DNA of 64,000 nt from Aureliella helgolandensis (GCF_007752135.1 NZ_CP036298.1:7990501-8054500), one strand, 5' to 3'; shown: positions 17,768-27,409, counted from the stretch's first letter. The notes: generated by a model not told the origin, from the sequence alone. Numbers and translations: made by a program.

Positions 17768-18406
17768 ATGCCCATAGACTACATGAACCCCGGCTTAGCC
17801 AACAATCTCGACCGCACCGTAATTCCGGTAGTCGACGCCACCGCCGAGTCCTTAGCCGGCTATGGGGTTCTCGTCGACGATCCCAACCAGGCTGAAGTGG
17901 AGATCGTCCGCTGGCCCGCGCAAGGCTGGCGTCCGGTCGACCTAGACAGTGGCGACGAAGCAGGCACAACCGAAGGCACTTTCCTGAGCAGCTGGAAAGG
18001 AGACATCCTGTACGGCAGCAACGCCGCCGTGGGTGGCGAATACGTGCTTGGTTACAGCATCGAACCAGGTCGCGCACAAACCGACCACTCGCGCATTCCA
18101 GAGCGGGTACTCATGTGGCACGCCAACTACCATCCCGACGGCGGACAGCTATTCTTTCCGCTCGACAACCAAACCTATTACCTTCCGCTGGCGTTGCCGG
18201 GGGATGACATTTCGCCAAGCGATTTCACCTGCTTCCGCTTGCGGGGTGACCAGGGATGCTGCATCCACCCCAACGTCTGGCATGAAGGAGTCTTTGCGCA
18301 GTCTGGCCAGCAACGCTTCTTCGATCGCCAAGGCCGCGTGCATGCGAGGGTGTCGGTGGACTTCGCGCGCGAGTTCTCGTGCTTGGTGGAATTCCCCACG
18401 CTCTAA
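17768..18406 (+). CDS. Ureidoglycolate-lyase-fold (AllA-like cupin) protein
   Basis: A 212-residue soluble protein. The stretch WHANYHPDGGQLFFPL, later CIHPNVWHEGVF, and the end VHARVSVDFAREF resemble the ureidoglycolate lyase family (PF04115-like), where histidines and glutamates of a cupin barrel form the active site. Real AllA is ~160-170 residues, so this one is longer, with extra sequence at the N-terminus. No other allantoin or ureide genes are in the window, so a true ureidoglycolate lyase role is doubtful. Its position in a two-gene unit with the membrane transporter, opposite the phosphonate operon, suggests an enzyme for a related small metabolite. Confidence 0.7.
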   Translation: MPIDYMNPGLANNLDRTVIPVVDATAESLAGYGVLVDDPNQAEVEIVRWPAQGWRPVDLDSGDEAGTTEGTFLSSWKGDILYGSNAAVGGEYVLGYSIEPGRAQTDHSRIPERVLMWHANYHPDGGQLFFPLDNQTYYLPLALPGDDISPSDFTCFRLRGDQGCCIHPNVWHEGVFAQSGQQRFFDRQGRVHARVSVDFAREFSCLVEFPTL

Positions 18407-18799
18407 GGGCCTTCGGAACCATTATTGGCGGATAGTCGCCGAACAGCTCCGCCGGTTCGTTCGGGAAAATGCCGATCGGCGGAGCGATCTGGCGACACTC
18501 AATGCTCCGACGGTCCTAAGCTTCACACAATCCCAACCAAATTCTAACACAACTGCTCCTCCAGCAGCGCGAGTGGCTGGTAGCCTAGTTTCATCAGTGA
18601 CTGATTGCAGGGTTGTCCGGCAGTGGAAAGAGGCAATCGCTCCCACAGTGCGAGGCAGCTCAAGGGCCATTCCAGCTTTGGGTGTCGGACACTTCCGCCC
18701 GTGCCCCTTTGCCTCAGTCCTCAATACTGACCGAGCACTCGATATATACAACAAGACTGCATCTGAAACAGTACCGCCCCTCCCTCTTGGATCCGCTTC
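18407..18799. other. Intergenic with half copy of a dispersed palindromic repeat
   Basis: 393 bp without a supported gene. It contains one arm of the GTGTCGGACAC repeat family at 18662-18692 (separate entry). A promoter for the phosphatase gene at 18800 must lie here, but no clear box was assigned. Confidence 0.5.
18662..18692 (+). repeat. Partial copy of dispersed GTGTCGGACAC repeat
   Basis: 31 bp that match 54984-55014 at 28 of 31 positions (AAGGGCC-TTCC-GCTTT-GGTGTCGGACAC). At 54945-55023 this sequence forms the right half of a 26-bp perfect stem. Here the matching left arm is missing, so this is a truncated or decayed copy. Confidence 0.8.
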
Positions 18800-20686
18800 A
18801 TGCCTATCATCCACAGCCGCCTATGCCGAGTGGCAGCGTTTACGAGCCTACTGACTTGCTGGCTCCTGATACTCCCCCAAGCCATCGCGCATGAGGGTCC
18901 CGATCCACTCGCCCATTGGCGATTCAACGAGACCAATCTCGCGGCGGGAAAACTGGCGGCTCGACTTGGCCCTGCCGCCAATTTCAAGGGCTCGCCACGT
19001 CCAATCGCTGATGAATTCGGTGGAAGCATCTACTTCAATGGGCACGGCACCGAGTGCGTTGTGGCCGACGACTATCACACGGCCATGAAATTCTTACCCG
19101 AAAATCACTTTACGATTTCGGCTTGGGTTTCTATCGACGAAACGCGTGACTGGGCGGGCATTGCCGGTGTCGTTCAAGACAACGGTGATGCTGAATCGGG
19201 TTGGTTCCTTGGCTACAACCACGGGGTCTTCAACTTCGCTCTAGCGTCGGTCCACAACAACAGGCTCACCAACCTGAAGGGACAAACGAAGTTCGAGCCA
19301 GGCCGGATGACCCATGTGGCTGCAACCTACGACGGTGAAACCATGAACCTCTATGTCAACGGGCAACTGGATGGCAGCTCCACCGCGCAGAGCGGCAACA
19401 TTCGTTATCCTGAAGCTGCATCGTTCGTACTGGGCAGCTATCGAGACCAAGACGAGTTCAATCCACTGCGTGGCTGCATTCGTGAGCTATCCATTTACGC
19501 CCATGCCGCCAAAGATGCCTGGGTCACCCATGAGTTCCAGCATGGGCAGGCGTTGGTCAATCTCCAATTGTCGGGGACCCAAGCGGGCTCGCTTGAATTT
19601 GTGGTCAAGCCATTCCTGCAGTACGGCACACAGACGAGCATGACGGTGGTGTGGCAGACATCGCAAGAATCCTCGGCGGAGCTCCATTACGGATCCACCG
19701 TCGCTTGCGAAGAATTCGTCTCAAGCGACAATCCTGGCCCCATTCACACGATCCAGCTCAACGAGCTCGAACCCGAAACGCAATACTTCTACCGCACGTT
19801 CTCTGAGACCGAAGACGGGAGCTTCCTCGAATCTGAAACATCGACTTTCGTAACGGCCGTACGCGAGCAGACCCCGTTTGCCTTTGTGGTGATTGGTGAC
19901 ACTCAAGGCAATCCAGCCGTCGCTTCTAAACTAGCCGCTCATGCCTGGGCTCAACGCCCGAGCTTCCTGTTGCACGCCGGCGACTTGGTAGATACCGGGA
20001 CAATTGACACCCATTGGACGATGCAATTTTTCCCCAGTTTGCAAGAGCTCATTTCGCGCGTCCCGCTATACCCAGTGCTAGGAAACCACGAGAGGAATGC
20101 CGACAACTATTTTGACTACATGGCCTTGCCCGCTCCCGAATACTACTACGACTTCCGATTCGGAAACGCACATTTTTTTATGATCGATTCCAATCGCAAT
20201 GTGAATCCAGAGTCGGAACAATACGTCTGGCTCGATAAAGCGCTGGGTGAATCCGATGCAACCTGGAAGTTTGTCTGCCACCACCATCCCCCTTATTCGT
20301 CAGACGAAAACGACTACGGGAATTTATGGAAAACCAACCAATCCACCCGTGGAGACACCCGCATCCGCGCTTTAGTCCCTCTGTACGAAAAACACTCGGT
20401 GGACATCGTGTGGAACGGTCACATCCATTCCTATGAAAGAACATGGCCCATCCTGGAGGGCAGCGCCGTCAACGAGAATGGGACCATCTACATGATTACG
20501 GGCGGGGGTGGCGGCGGGCTGGAAACGCCCGGCCCCATTCGCCCGTTCTTCCAGAACAACGTACGACGTGGACACCACTACTCGATCGTTTCGATCAATG
20601 ACCAAGTACTTGAGTTCAAGGCCTTCGACTTGGAAGACAAGCTGTTCGATACGCTGACGATCCGCAAGCAGCGGCAATCCCAGTAA
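18800..20686 (+). CDS. Secreted LamG + purple-acid-phosphatase-like metallophosphoesterase
   Basis: A 628-residue exported enzyme. A signal peptide (hydrophobic ~10-28, cut after AIAHE region) is followed by a LamG/concanavalin-like domain (~33-250; FTISAWVSIDE, MNLYVNGQLDG, FVLGSYRD), a fibronectin-III-like linker typical of purple acid phosphatases (~265-350; TSMTVVWQTS, LEPETQYFYR), and a calcineurin-like catalytic domain. Metal motifs are GDTQG (D367), GDLVD (D395), GNHE (N429-H430), HHHPPY and GHIHSYER (H541, H543). Probably a periplasmic or outer-surface phosphatase acting on sugar phosphates or other phosphoesters; the LamG part may hold it to a polysaccharide. It lies downstream of the phosphonate-linked genes, but with a 393-bp gap, so co-regulation is not shown. 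Confidence 0.9.
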   Translation: MPIIHSRLCRVAAFTSLLTCWLLILPQAIAHEGPDPLAHWRFNETNLAAGKLAARLGPAANFKGSPRPIADEFGGSIYFNGHGTECVVADDYHTAMKFLPENHFTISAWVSIDETRDWAGIAGVVQDNGDAESGWFLGYNHGVFNFALASVHNNRLTNLKGQTKFEPGRMTHVAATYDGETMNLYVNGQLDGSSTAQSGNIRYPEAASFVLGSYRDQDEFNPLRGCIRELSIYAHAAKDAWVTHEFQHGQALVNLQLSGTQAGSLEFVVKPFLQYGTQTSMTVVWQTSQESSAELHYGSTVACEEFVSSDNPGPIHTIQLNELEPETQYFYRTFSETEDGSFLESETSTFVTAVREQTPFAFVVIGDTQGNPAVASKLAAHAWAQRPSFLLHAGDLVDTGTIDTHWTMQFFPSLQELISRVPLYPVLGNHERNADNYFDYMALPAPEYYYDFRFGNAHFFMIDSNRNVNPESEQYVWLDKALGESDATWKFVCHHHPPYSSDENDYGNLWKTNQSTRGDTRIRALVPLYEKHSVDIVWNGHIHSYERTWPILEGSAVNENGTIYMITGGGGGGLETPGPIRPFFQNNVRRGHHYSIVSINDQVLEFKAFDLEDKLFDTLTIRKQRQSQ

Positions 20687-20711
20687 TCCCTCATGACGCT
20701 GGACGCTGGCG

Positions 20712-21188
20712 TCAATCGCCCACACCCACATCTTGCGTCATGGCCTCCATGATCAGATTCAGCTCAGCCGATTCGTGCGCTTTGAAAGAGCGATCAAATG
20801 CCTTGAATCGGTCGAGCACAGGGGTCAAATCACGATCGCGATGGGCGATGCAGGCGTTGGCAGCATCCACCAACTCTTGGCACATCACGAACAACGTTGA
20901 ATGCTGCCCACGAAGACTACCAGCCTGCTCATGGAAGCGAGGCGCATTCTCAAGAGCATCTTCGAAATAACCGTAGGCTTCTTCGAGCGTAAAATGAAAC
21001 GCTAGCTGGTCCAACAGGCCTGCCAGCAGCTCCACAAACTCTTTGGCGTGGTTTGCTATCGCAGCGCGATTGAATTCAAGTTCTCTCAACCGCGAAAGAA
21101 CGCACTGCAATTGCTGGTGATCGTCCTTGATCTCTTGAAAGAAGGCTGCATTGAGAGTGAATTTGGGCGTCGACTTTTCCGGGGACAT
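20712..21188 (-). CDS. Hemerythrin-like (HHE) domain protein
   Basis: 158 residues, mostly four-helix bundle. The HHE-type metal ligands are visible in DDHQQL, HFTLEE, RGQHSTL and AHESAE. Such proteins bind a di-iron site and act in oxygen or nitric oxide sensing, storage or stress response. It converges with the phosphatase gene with only 25 bp between stops; a small TGACGC...GCGTCA palindrome sits there (20694-20714). No partner gene points to a specific role. Confidence 0.88.
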   Translation of the reverse strand: MSPEKSTPKFTLNAAFFQEIKDDHQQLQCVLSRLRELEFNRAAIANHAKEFVELLAGLLDQLAFHFTLEEAYGYFEDALENAPRFHEQAGSLRGQHSTLFVMCQELVDAANACIAHRDRDLTPVLDRFKAFDRSFKAHESAELNLIMEAMTQDVGVGD

Positions 21189-21412
21189 GTGCGGCGTCCT
21201 TCCTTAAGGAATCTTCAACTAAAACTTATTCGATTGGTAGATCAAACTAGCAGTCCGTCCATCATAACTCCTGAAGCGGTGGACGAGGCAACGCGTCGAC
21301 TCATGCCACGTTAAAGCAAGCGACTCATTGCTACGACAACACACATTTCTAGTCTGGACGAGGCACTAGTGGTATATTGACACATGACGCATTGAGAAGC
21401 CAGTAGTTGGCC

Positions 21413-21715
21413 ATGATTCTCAAGCAGCCCCTCACCGAGAAAGAAAGAGTGCAAAGCATGCGCCAAAACCTGGAACCAATCCTAGAAGAACTCCACGCAG
21501 AGCTCGAAAACGCTCAGGATTTAGACGCGGAGCAATTGGACATGTTGCGGACCGCTGTCGCAGAAATACAGTCCACTTTGGATCAAACCGACGTTAGCTC
21601 GGCCACTCTCGCTCAACGATTGCAGGAAGCTACCGATCAGTTCAGCCAGTCCCATCCAGTCCTAACCAATACCATCGGTCGTTTTGCGGACCTCCTGGCC
21701 CAAATGGGCATCTAG
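21413..21715 (+). CDS. DUF4404 family small protein
   Basis: About 100 residues, acidic and helical. L-EELHAELENAQDLD near the start and FSQSHPVLTNTIGRFADLLAQMGI at the end are the family's usual pattern (DUF4404; helix pair ending in HPxLxxxxxRxxDxLAxMGI). Function is not known. ATG 21413 is used; a TTG two codons upstream keeps the same frame. It stands alone between the hemerythrin gene (opposite strand) and a DUF1559 gene. Confidence 0.8.
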   Translation: MILKQPLTEKERVQSMRQNLEPILEELHAELENAQDLDAEQLDMLRTAVAEIQSTLDQTDVSSATLAQRLQEATDQFSQSHPVLTNTIGRFADLLAQMGI

Positions 21716-21927
21716 AGGAAGATTCACGAAAAAGCGAGCGTTGGCGTGGCATAAATCATTGAGTCCGTATGTAAAACCAAGTTACACTACTAGGTCAACA
21801 ATAGGAAAACAGGGCCCCTTCAGCTTAGATCTGGATGTGCCAAATAGCTTCGTGTTGGTGTTAGATTGATTCATCTTCGTTGTGGTCCAATCTCTTTTCT
21901 ATACCGAGTTTCTAAGGAAACTATCGC

Positions 21928-22929
21928 ATGCGAATGAGCTCCTCTTCACGGTCTAAACGGTCCGCGTTCACACTGGTAGAACTGCTAGTTGTCATCGCCA
22001 TCATTGGTATCTTAGTCGGATTACTACTACCTGCTGTTCAAGCTGCCAGAGAGGCTGCTCGCCGCATGCAGTGCTCGAACAACTGCAAGCAGATTGGTTT
22101 GGCATTGCATAACTACGAGAGCTCGATGAAAACCTTCCCACAGGCTTGGTGGCTCGACATCCCCCCCAAGACGCTTAATGGCACATCTTGGGGTATGGCC
22201 ATTCTGCCTTACATCGAACAGGGAAACCTTTACAACCAGTTCAACCACAACGTCATGTCGGTTAACGAAACAGGACCGGCCGGACAAGCCAACGTGCAAC
22301 TCCTGAAGACGCCACTTTCGTTCTTCATCTGCCCTTCCGCTCCTGGCGGAGCCGAGCGAGTCTACGATGGAGACGCCTCTCCGGACCTACCGGTCACCTG
22401 GAGCAGCGCACCATCGGATTACATGGCCACGACCGGAATTCTGGGAGACTTTGCGACCATCGCCTACTCGGGAAGTGCCGGCGGCAATCGCCATGGAGCA
22501 TTGCAAGTCGGCGGTCCCTACGGGAGCAACCGTGGAGGCCGAATCAGCGATTTGGTGGATGGGACCTCGAACACGATCCTGATTGGTGAGCGAACTGGCG
22601 GAAATCAAATCTATGTCCGGCACACTCCGAACACCATGCTGAATCCGTACGTTCCGTCCAACGGTGGTGGTTGGGGTGACCTACTCAATGGAGAAAACTG
22701 GCTCAAAGGCTCACTCCATGATGGCAATCCTCTCAGCTCGCCCAATGGTGGTCCCTGTGCTATCAACTGCAATAACCTCAGAGGCTCCAGCATGCACAGT
22801 TTCCATACTGGAGGATGCCATTTCTTAATGGGCGACGGATCGGTGCAATTCCTGAGCGAATCTGTCGATGCCCACTCCTTCGCCGCGCGGATCACTCGTG
22901 AAAAGGGTGAGGTTTTTCAGCAAGACTAA
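21928..22929 (+). CDS. DUF1559 prepilin-like protein
   Basis: 333 residues. The type IV prepilin-like head RSAFTLVELLVVIAIIGILVGLLLP (cleavage before F) is followed by the planctomycete signature QAAREAARRxxCxNNxKQxGLALHNYES, then PYIEQGNLY, an SNTILIGER segment and the C-terminal H-x-GG...MGDGSVQFLSESVD. AAGGA precedes the ATG by ~10 nt. These proteins are exported and occur in dozens of copies per planctomycete genome, often beside sulfatases, with unknown role (pseudopilin or surface fibre). A small lipoprotein follows, the same pairing as at 36006-37475. Confidence 0.95.
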   Translation: MRMSSSSRSKRSAFTLVELLVVIAIIGILVGLLLPAVQAAREAARRMQCSNNCKQIGLALHNYESSMKTFPQAWWLDIPPKTLNGTSWGMAILPYIEQGNLYNQFNHNVMSVNETGPAGQANVQLLKTPLSFFICPSAPGGAERVYDGDASPDLPVTWSSAPSDYMATTGILGDFATIAYSGSAGGNRHGALQVGGPYGSNRGGRISDLVDGTSNTILIGERTGGNQIYVRHTPNTMLNPYVPSNGGGWGDLLNGENWLKGSLHDGNPLSSPNGGPCAINCNNLRGSSMHSFHTGGCHFLMGDGSVQFLSESVDAHSFAARITREKGEVFQQD

Positions 22930-23271
22930 TGGGCGTTAGACCGTTCTACCGCTTGGCGAGTACGCCATTCGCTGCAATCGGGCGAATGGTGCGATAGCGA
23001 GCTAAAAACTGCCCAGGTTCGGACCTTGTCACGAATCTGCATCAAAGCCATCTGCGCCCCCACACCTGCCGCCTCAGCTCAAACGAGTTGTTGCTGAACC
23101 GGCCTAATGTGCATGCGCGGTAAGAGTAGCGGCTGCTGGTTGGCACCGCTGCGACGGTGCGTGAGAAATCACGAAATTGAACAACCGCTCAGCCAGAAAC
23201 CACCCTGCCCTCTCCTAGCACGACCTAACCACAATCGACAGCCTTATCGCATTACCTCGGAGTCCGCAGTC
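22930..23271. other. Spacer between DUF1559 gene and its lipoprotein
   Basis: 342 bp. The upstream part of the lipoprotein frame is open from 23107, but those residues look non-coding. No repeat or hairpin of note was seen. Confidence 0.45.
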
Positions 23272-23709
23272 ATGACACGTTTGCTTGGAATCCCTTCCCT
23301 CACATTCACATTTCTGGCACTCGCCCTGGGCTGCGCCGATCCCCATCCAGACTGGAAAGAGACTTACCCGGTCAAAGGCCAAGTTTTTGCAGATGGCAAG
23401 CCAGCCGAAGGCGTCTCGGTAACCCTCAATCCCAAGTCGGGGCTCGACACCAAGCAACCGACCATTTCGAGCACCATGACCGATGCGCAAGGCAACTTTG
23501 CCATTTCCACTTACGAAGAGGGAGACGGCGCACCTGAAGGCGAATACACCCTGACCTTCAAGTGGGGAAAACTCAACCGCATGAGCATGTCCTACAGTGG
23601 AGACCAGTTCAAAGGGAAGTATAGCGACCCGCTCAAATCGAAATTCCCGCTATCCGTACAACCAGGTTCCCCCATCGATATGGGAAAGATTGAACTGGTT
23701 ACCCAATAG
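23272..23709 (+). CDS. Small lipoprotein with carboxypeptidase-regulatory-like fold
   Basis: 145 residues. Signal peptide ending in the lipobox LALGC (Cys ~20), then a single beta-sandwich domain: YPVKGQVFADGKPAEGVSVTL, a DAQGNFAISTY turn and PEGEYTLTFKW, the pattern of carboxypeptidase-D regulatory-like domains. Start ATG 23272 is chosen because it gives a proper lipoprotein signal and has CGGAG upstream. Such lipoproteins commonly follow DUF1559 genes in planctomycetes; the partnership is unexplained. Confidence 0.9.
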   Translation: MTRLLGIPSLTFTFLALALGCADPHPDWKETYPVKGQVFADGKPAEGVSVTLNPKSGLDTKQPTISSTMTDAQGNFAISTYEEGDGAPEGEYTLTFKWGKLNRMSMSYSGDQFKGKYSDPLKSKFPLSVQPGSPIDMGKIELVTQ

Positions 23710-23723
23710 CCCCACAGAAGAGA

Positions 23724-25997
23724 TCAATTGTTGGTCCGCACACAGTCGACGTAAAACTTGGCGACTCCATCGACATTCTCTTCCACCAGACCATGGATGT
23801 CGGTGTCAAAGCCAGGAAACTTCAAATTAAACATTCTGGCGAACTGCAAATACTCGACAATCGTCTTATTAAATCGCTCGCCAGGAATCAACAATGGTAT
23901 TCCCGGTGGATATGGGGTCAGCAGCACGGCGGTCGCCCGACCTTCGAGATCATCGATTTCGACGCGATCCATCTCCCGGTGGGTCATCATGGCATAGGCA
24001 TCGGAAGGTTTCATTGCCGGCTGCATGACGGACAGATACATCTCGGTAGTCACGCGAGCGATATCGTAGGCTTTGTACGTTTCGTGGATCTGTTTGCACA
24101 GATCCCGCAAACCAATCCCCTCGTACATCGGGAATTGCTGGGAAAACTCCGGCAGAATCTTCCACATGGGAATGTTCTTGTCGTAGTCATCCTTGAATTG
24201 CTGCAAGGCGCTGACCAGCGTATTCCAACGCCCTTTGGTGATACCTATCGTAAACATGATGAAGAAGGAATAGAGTCCAGTCTTTTCGACGATCACACCA
24301 TGTTCGGCCAGATAGCGGGTTACGATCGAGGCTGGAATGCCAGCTTCGGCAAACTGCCCGCGCACATTGAGCCCAGGCGTCACTACAGTCGCTTTGATGG
24401 GATCGAGCATATTGAAGCCTGGCGCTAAATTGCCGAATCCGTGCCAGTTATCGTCGGCTCGCAAAATCCAGTCCTCTTGCGTACCAATCCCCGATTCGGC
24501 CATTTCATCGGGGCCCCAAACCTCAAACCACCAATCATCTCCCCATTCTGCATCGACCTTCCGCATGGCGCGGCGAAAGTTAATCGCTTCGGCAATCGAC
24601 TCTTCGACCAGGGCCGTGCCGCCTGGAGGTTCCATCATGGCAGCTGCCACATCACAGGAAGCGATGATCGCGTACTGCGGTGACGTGGAGGTATGCATCA
24701 AATAGGCTTCATTGAAGATGTGGCGATCCAACTTGGTCGTCTTGGATTCCTGGACCAAGATCTGCGAAGCTTGGGAGATCCCCGCCAACAACTTATGGGT
24801 GGAGTGCGTCGCGAACACCATCGCATTGTCGCAGCAAGGACGGTCGCGACCGATCGCATGCATGTTGCGGTAGAATTCATGGAAGGTCGCATGCGGAAGC
24901 CAAGCTTCGTCGAAGTGCAAGGTGTCAATCTGGCCATCCAGAATCTCTTTGAGCGTCTCGACGTTGTACACAATGCCATCGTAAGTGCTCTGAGTGATTG
25001 TCAGAATACGCGGCTTCCGATCGGGGTGCGCCGCCTGCGCTTCGCGGGCGAATGGATTGGCATCAATCTTCTTCTGAATATTCTCTGGACGAAATTCATC
25101 CAGCGGAATGGGACCAATCAATCCCAAGTTGTTGCGGGTTGGGGTAAGAAAAACAGGCACCGCGCCGGTCATGATAATCGAATGCAAAATCGACTTATGA
25201 CAGTTGCGATCGACGACGACGATGTCGCCCGAAGCGACCGCCGAGTGCCACACCATTTTGTTGGAAGTCGAGGTTCCATTGGTTACGAAGAAACAATGAT
25301 CCGCGTTGAAGATCCGGGCCGCATTGCGTTCCGAGGCTGCGACAGGCCCCGTGTGATCGAGCAATTGTCCCAATTCCTCGACAGCGTTGCAGACATCCGC
25401 TCGCAGCATGTTTTCACCAAAAAATTGATGAAACATCTGCCCCACTGGACTCTTAAGAAAGGCGACCCCTCCAGAATGCCCCGGGCAGTGCCAGGAATAG
25501 GAACCATCACTGGCATAGTCGACTAACGCTCGGAAAAACGGAGGGGCCAAACCAGCAGTGTACGATCGAGCCTCCCGAAGGATGTGCCGCGCTACGAACT
25601 CGGGAGTGTCTTCAAACATGTGAATGAAACCGTGCAACTCTCGCAGGATATCATTCGGAATATGGCTCGATGTCCGCGTTTCCCCGTAGAGGAAAATTGG
25701 GATGTCGGAATTCTTGAAGCGAATCTCCTGAATGAAATCGCGGAGATTGGCAATCGCCGGCTCTTCATCCCCACCCGCCGTAAATTCTTCATCATCGATC
25801 GAGAGAATGAACGCCGAGGCGCGCGACTGCTGCTGAGCAAATTGGGATAAATCACCGTATCCCGTGGCACCAATGACTTCAGCGCCCTCCCCTTCGATTG
25901 CTTGCGCCAATGCCCGTATCCCCAATCCGGAGGAGTTCTCGGATCGAAAGTCTTCGTCAATGATCAGAATCGGAAATCGGAATTTCATCTTGCGCAT
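23724..25997 (-). CDS. Orn/Lys/Arg decarboxylase, PLP-dependent (AdiA/LdcI type)
   Basis: 757 residues, the full length of the large inducible class. An N-terminal receiver-like wing domain (~1-140; ILIIDEDFRSENSSG) precedes the PLP core (SWHCPGHSGGVAF, FVTNGTSTSNK, HFDEAW) with the Schiff-base lysine K402 in THSTHKLLAGISQAS, and a C-terminal domain (TPYPPGIPLLIPGE). It decarboxylates arginine, lysine or ornithine, giving a polyamine precursor or consuming acid. The motif around K402 is closest to arginine decarboxylases from memory, but substrate cannot be fixed. No antiporter lies next to it, so an acid-resistance pair is not evident; a biosynthetic polyamine role is as likely. It converges with the lipoprotein gene. 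Confidence 0.92.
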   Translation of the reverse strand: MRKMKFRFPILIIDEDFRSENSSGLGIRALAQAIEGEGAEVIGATGYGDLSQFAQQQSRASAFILSIDDEEFTAGGDEEPAIANLRDFIQEIRFKNSDIPIFLYGETRTSSHIPNDILRELHGFIHMFEDTPEFVARHILREARSYTAGLAPPFFRALVDYASDGSYSWHCPGHSGGVAFLKSPVGQMFHQFFGENMLRADVCNAVEELGQLLDHTGPVAASERNAARIFNADHCFFVTNGTSTSNKMVWHSAVASGDIVVVDRNCHKSILHSIIMTGAVPVFLTPTRNNLGLIGPIPLDEFRPENIQKKIDANPFAREAQAAHPDRKPRILTITQSTYDGIVYNVETLKEILDGQIDTLHFDEAWLPHATFHEFYRNMHAIGRDRPCCDNAMVFATHSTHKLLAGISQASQILVQESKTTKLDRHIFNEAYLMHTSTSPQYAIIASCDVAAAMMEPPGGTALVEESIAEAINFRRAMRKVDAEWGDDWWFEVWGPDEMAESGIGTQEDWILRADDNWHGFGNLAPGFNMLDPIKATVVTPGLNVRGQFAEAGIPASIVTRYLAEHGVIVEKTGLYSFFIMFTIGITKGRWNTLVSALQQFKDDYDKNIPMWKILPEFSQQFPMYEGIGLRDLCKQIHETYKAYDIARVTTEMYLSVMQPAMKPSDAYAMMTHREMDRVEIDDLEGRATAVLLTPYPPGIPLLIPGERFNKTIVEYLQFARMFNLKFPGFDTDIHGLVEENVDGVAKFYVDCVRTNN

Positions 25998-26324
25998 TTC
26001 AAAAGGGGGAAACAGGGACCGCGAATTCTACCGATTCACCAGCCTCCTGTCTTCGCCTCCCCTCCCCAACAATGACCTGATGTAACATTTCAACAGAGTT
26101 ATCTGCCACCAAGCGTCCCCCAAGGCGAAGCTTCGACGGTGCCAATGCTCAGAGCCCTCCCGGGGGCGCCCCGCTACTCGCGCACCCGTCATGCCCGCCA
26201 CTCCTGCACGGACGGAAAGCCATCGCTCTGCGGGACAAGCTCGGTTCCTGCCTGCGAGGCTAGCTGACGACCGGCCCAAAATACTGGCGATCCCCTCCCC
26301 CAAGCTAGCCTCTCCGTTCAACAG
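25998..26324. other. Intergenic, GC-rich, no gene
   Basis: 327 bp between the decarboxylase start and the second sialidase stop, both on the minus strand. An open frame here has no family likeness. The decarboxylase promoter should lie near 26000-26100. No repeat was assigned. Confidence 0.45.
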
Positions 26325-27368
26325 TTACTTGCCAGTCTGATGAATCCAGCTCTCTGAAAAGGCGACATGCTTCATACTTTTCCCGCCTTCCACGAAATAG
26401 CTGTAGACCACGTGCACGCGACCGTCCTGCCCTTGAATCACTGCGGGGTAGTGGTAGGAGCCCGATTCATGATTCTCCAGGTACCGCGTTGCACTCCAGG
26501 AACCTCCTTCATCCTCGGAAACGGCCAATCGATTGCGTCCGTTCAATTGATCGTTGTAGACCAACAGCCAATGACCATTGCGAAGTCGAACGCCGTCCAG
26601 ACCTGAACCGGGATTCAACAGATCGCTGGCAACCACGGGGCCCCAGGTCAAACCCTCATCCTGCGATTCGCAAACGGCAACACGATTCAACGGCCCATTG
26701 TCGCGCATGTAGGCCACCAGGACTCCGTCATCGCGTCGCAGAACAGCAGGCTGGATATTCCCCAAGCCCACCAGAGGCCCACTGGCATACCAGGTCCGCC
26801 CACCATCGTCGCTGATGGCCATGATGGAAATCGAAAAAGTATCGGTATACAGCGGCAATAGAATGCGGCCGCTCGGTAGTACGGTGGGTTTACAACGCGG
26901 CTGCCAGCCGAGTCGTTGATAGAGTTTGTTGTGGATGCGTTCGCGTGCCTCCTCGATCTCCGCCAGCAGTCGCTCGCTGAGCACCGGCTTGAGCTTGACC
27001 GTCACATCAGCAAGCAATTTGAGGGTTGCGGGAGCCAAGTCATCGGGCTTGAGCAGGATCAGGCCTTGCTCCTCCCAGCTTGGCGTTCCATCCTCTTGGA
27101 AATTCCGCGACACGCGATAATTCGTCAGGCACGATTCCCACGAGTTGGCTAGGATCGTCGGCCAAAACAACCACAACTGTTCCCGATCATCGATCATCAT
27201 GGCGGTATTGCAATCGGGAAAGCCGGGATAGTCTGCCATCAGGAAAGCGTCGGACCACTCACTCTCACCGGCGCGCAGTCGCGATCCGTAGACGGCCACA
27301 TCATCGGCCGTTCGTTCGCCAGAGCCTCGATACCAAGAAACGATCAAATCTCCGGCCGCGGTTTCCAC
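26325..27368 (-). CDS. BNR-repeat sialidase-like protein, start unclear
   Basis: A beta-propeller protein of the BNR_2/sialidase group: GDLIVSWYRGSGERTADDV, GFPDCN, LWLFWP, and Asp boxes SDDGGRTW, SQDEGLTW and SEDEGGSW. The given start is GTG 27368, but family-like sequence ([16 protein letters not shown]) continues in frame upstream to about 27413, where the only candidate is CTG overlapping the stop of the upstream sialidase (CTGA). It has no signal peptide of its own. So either it uses a rare CTG start with coupling, or it is joined to the first sialidase by frameshifting, or the region holds an indel. Likely substrate: a glycan end sugar; true sialic acid specificity is not shown. Confidence 0.82.
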   Translation of the reverse strand: METAAGDLIVSWYRGSGERTADDVAVYGSRLRAGESEWSDAFLMADYPGFPDCNTAMMIDDREQLWLFWPTILANSWESCLTNYRVSRNFQEDGTPSWEEQGLILLKPDDLAPATLKLLADVTVKLKPVLSERLLAEIEEARERIHNKLYQRLGWQPRCKPTVLPSGRILLPLYTDTFSISIMAISDDGGRTWYASGPLVGLGNIQPAVLRRDDGVLVAYMRDNGPLNRVAVCESQDEGLTWGPVVASDLLNPGSGLDGVRLRNGHWLLVYNDQLNGRNRLAVSEDEGGSWSATRYLENHESGSYHYPAVIQGQDGRVHVVYSYFVEGGKSMKHVAFSESWIHQTGK

Positions 27369-27409
27369 GATCCCCGGAGCGTGATTGTGGCGAGCATCGA
27401 GTGGAAAGA

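Noticed and set aside
17768-18406. Reading the AllA-like gene as true ureidoglycolate lyase of purine catabolism
   Set aside because: No allantoinase, allantoicase or other ureide gene nearby and the protein is ~45 residues longer than AllA.
24693-25526. 277-codon plus-strand frame
   Set aside because: Antisense of the PLP decarboxylase, whose active-site motifs leave no doubt about the coding strand.
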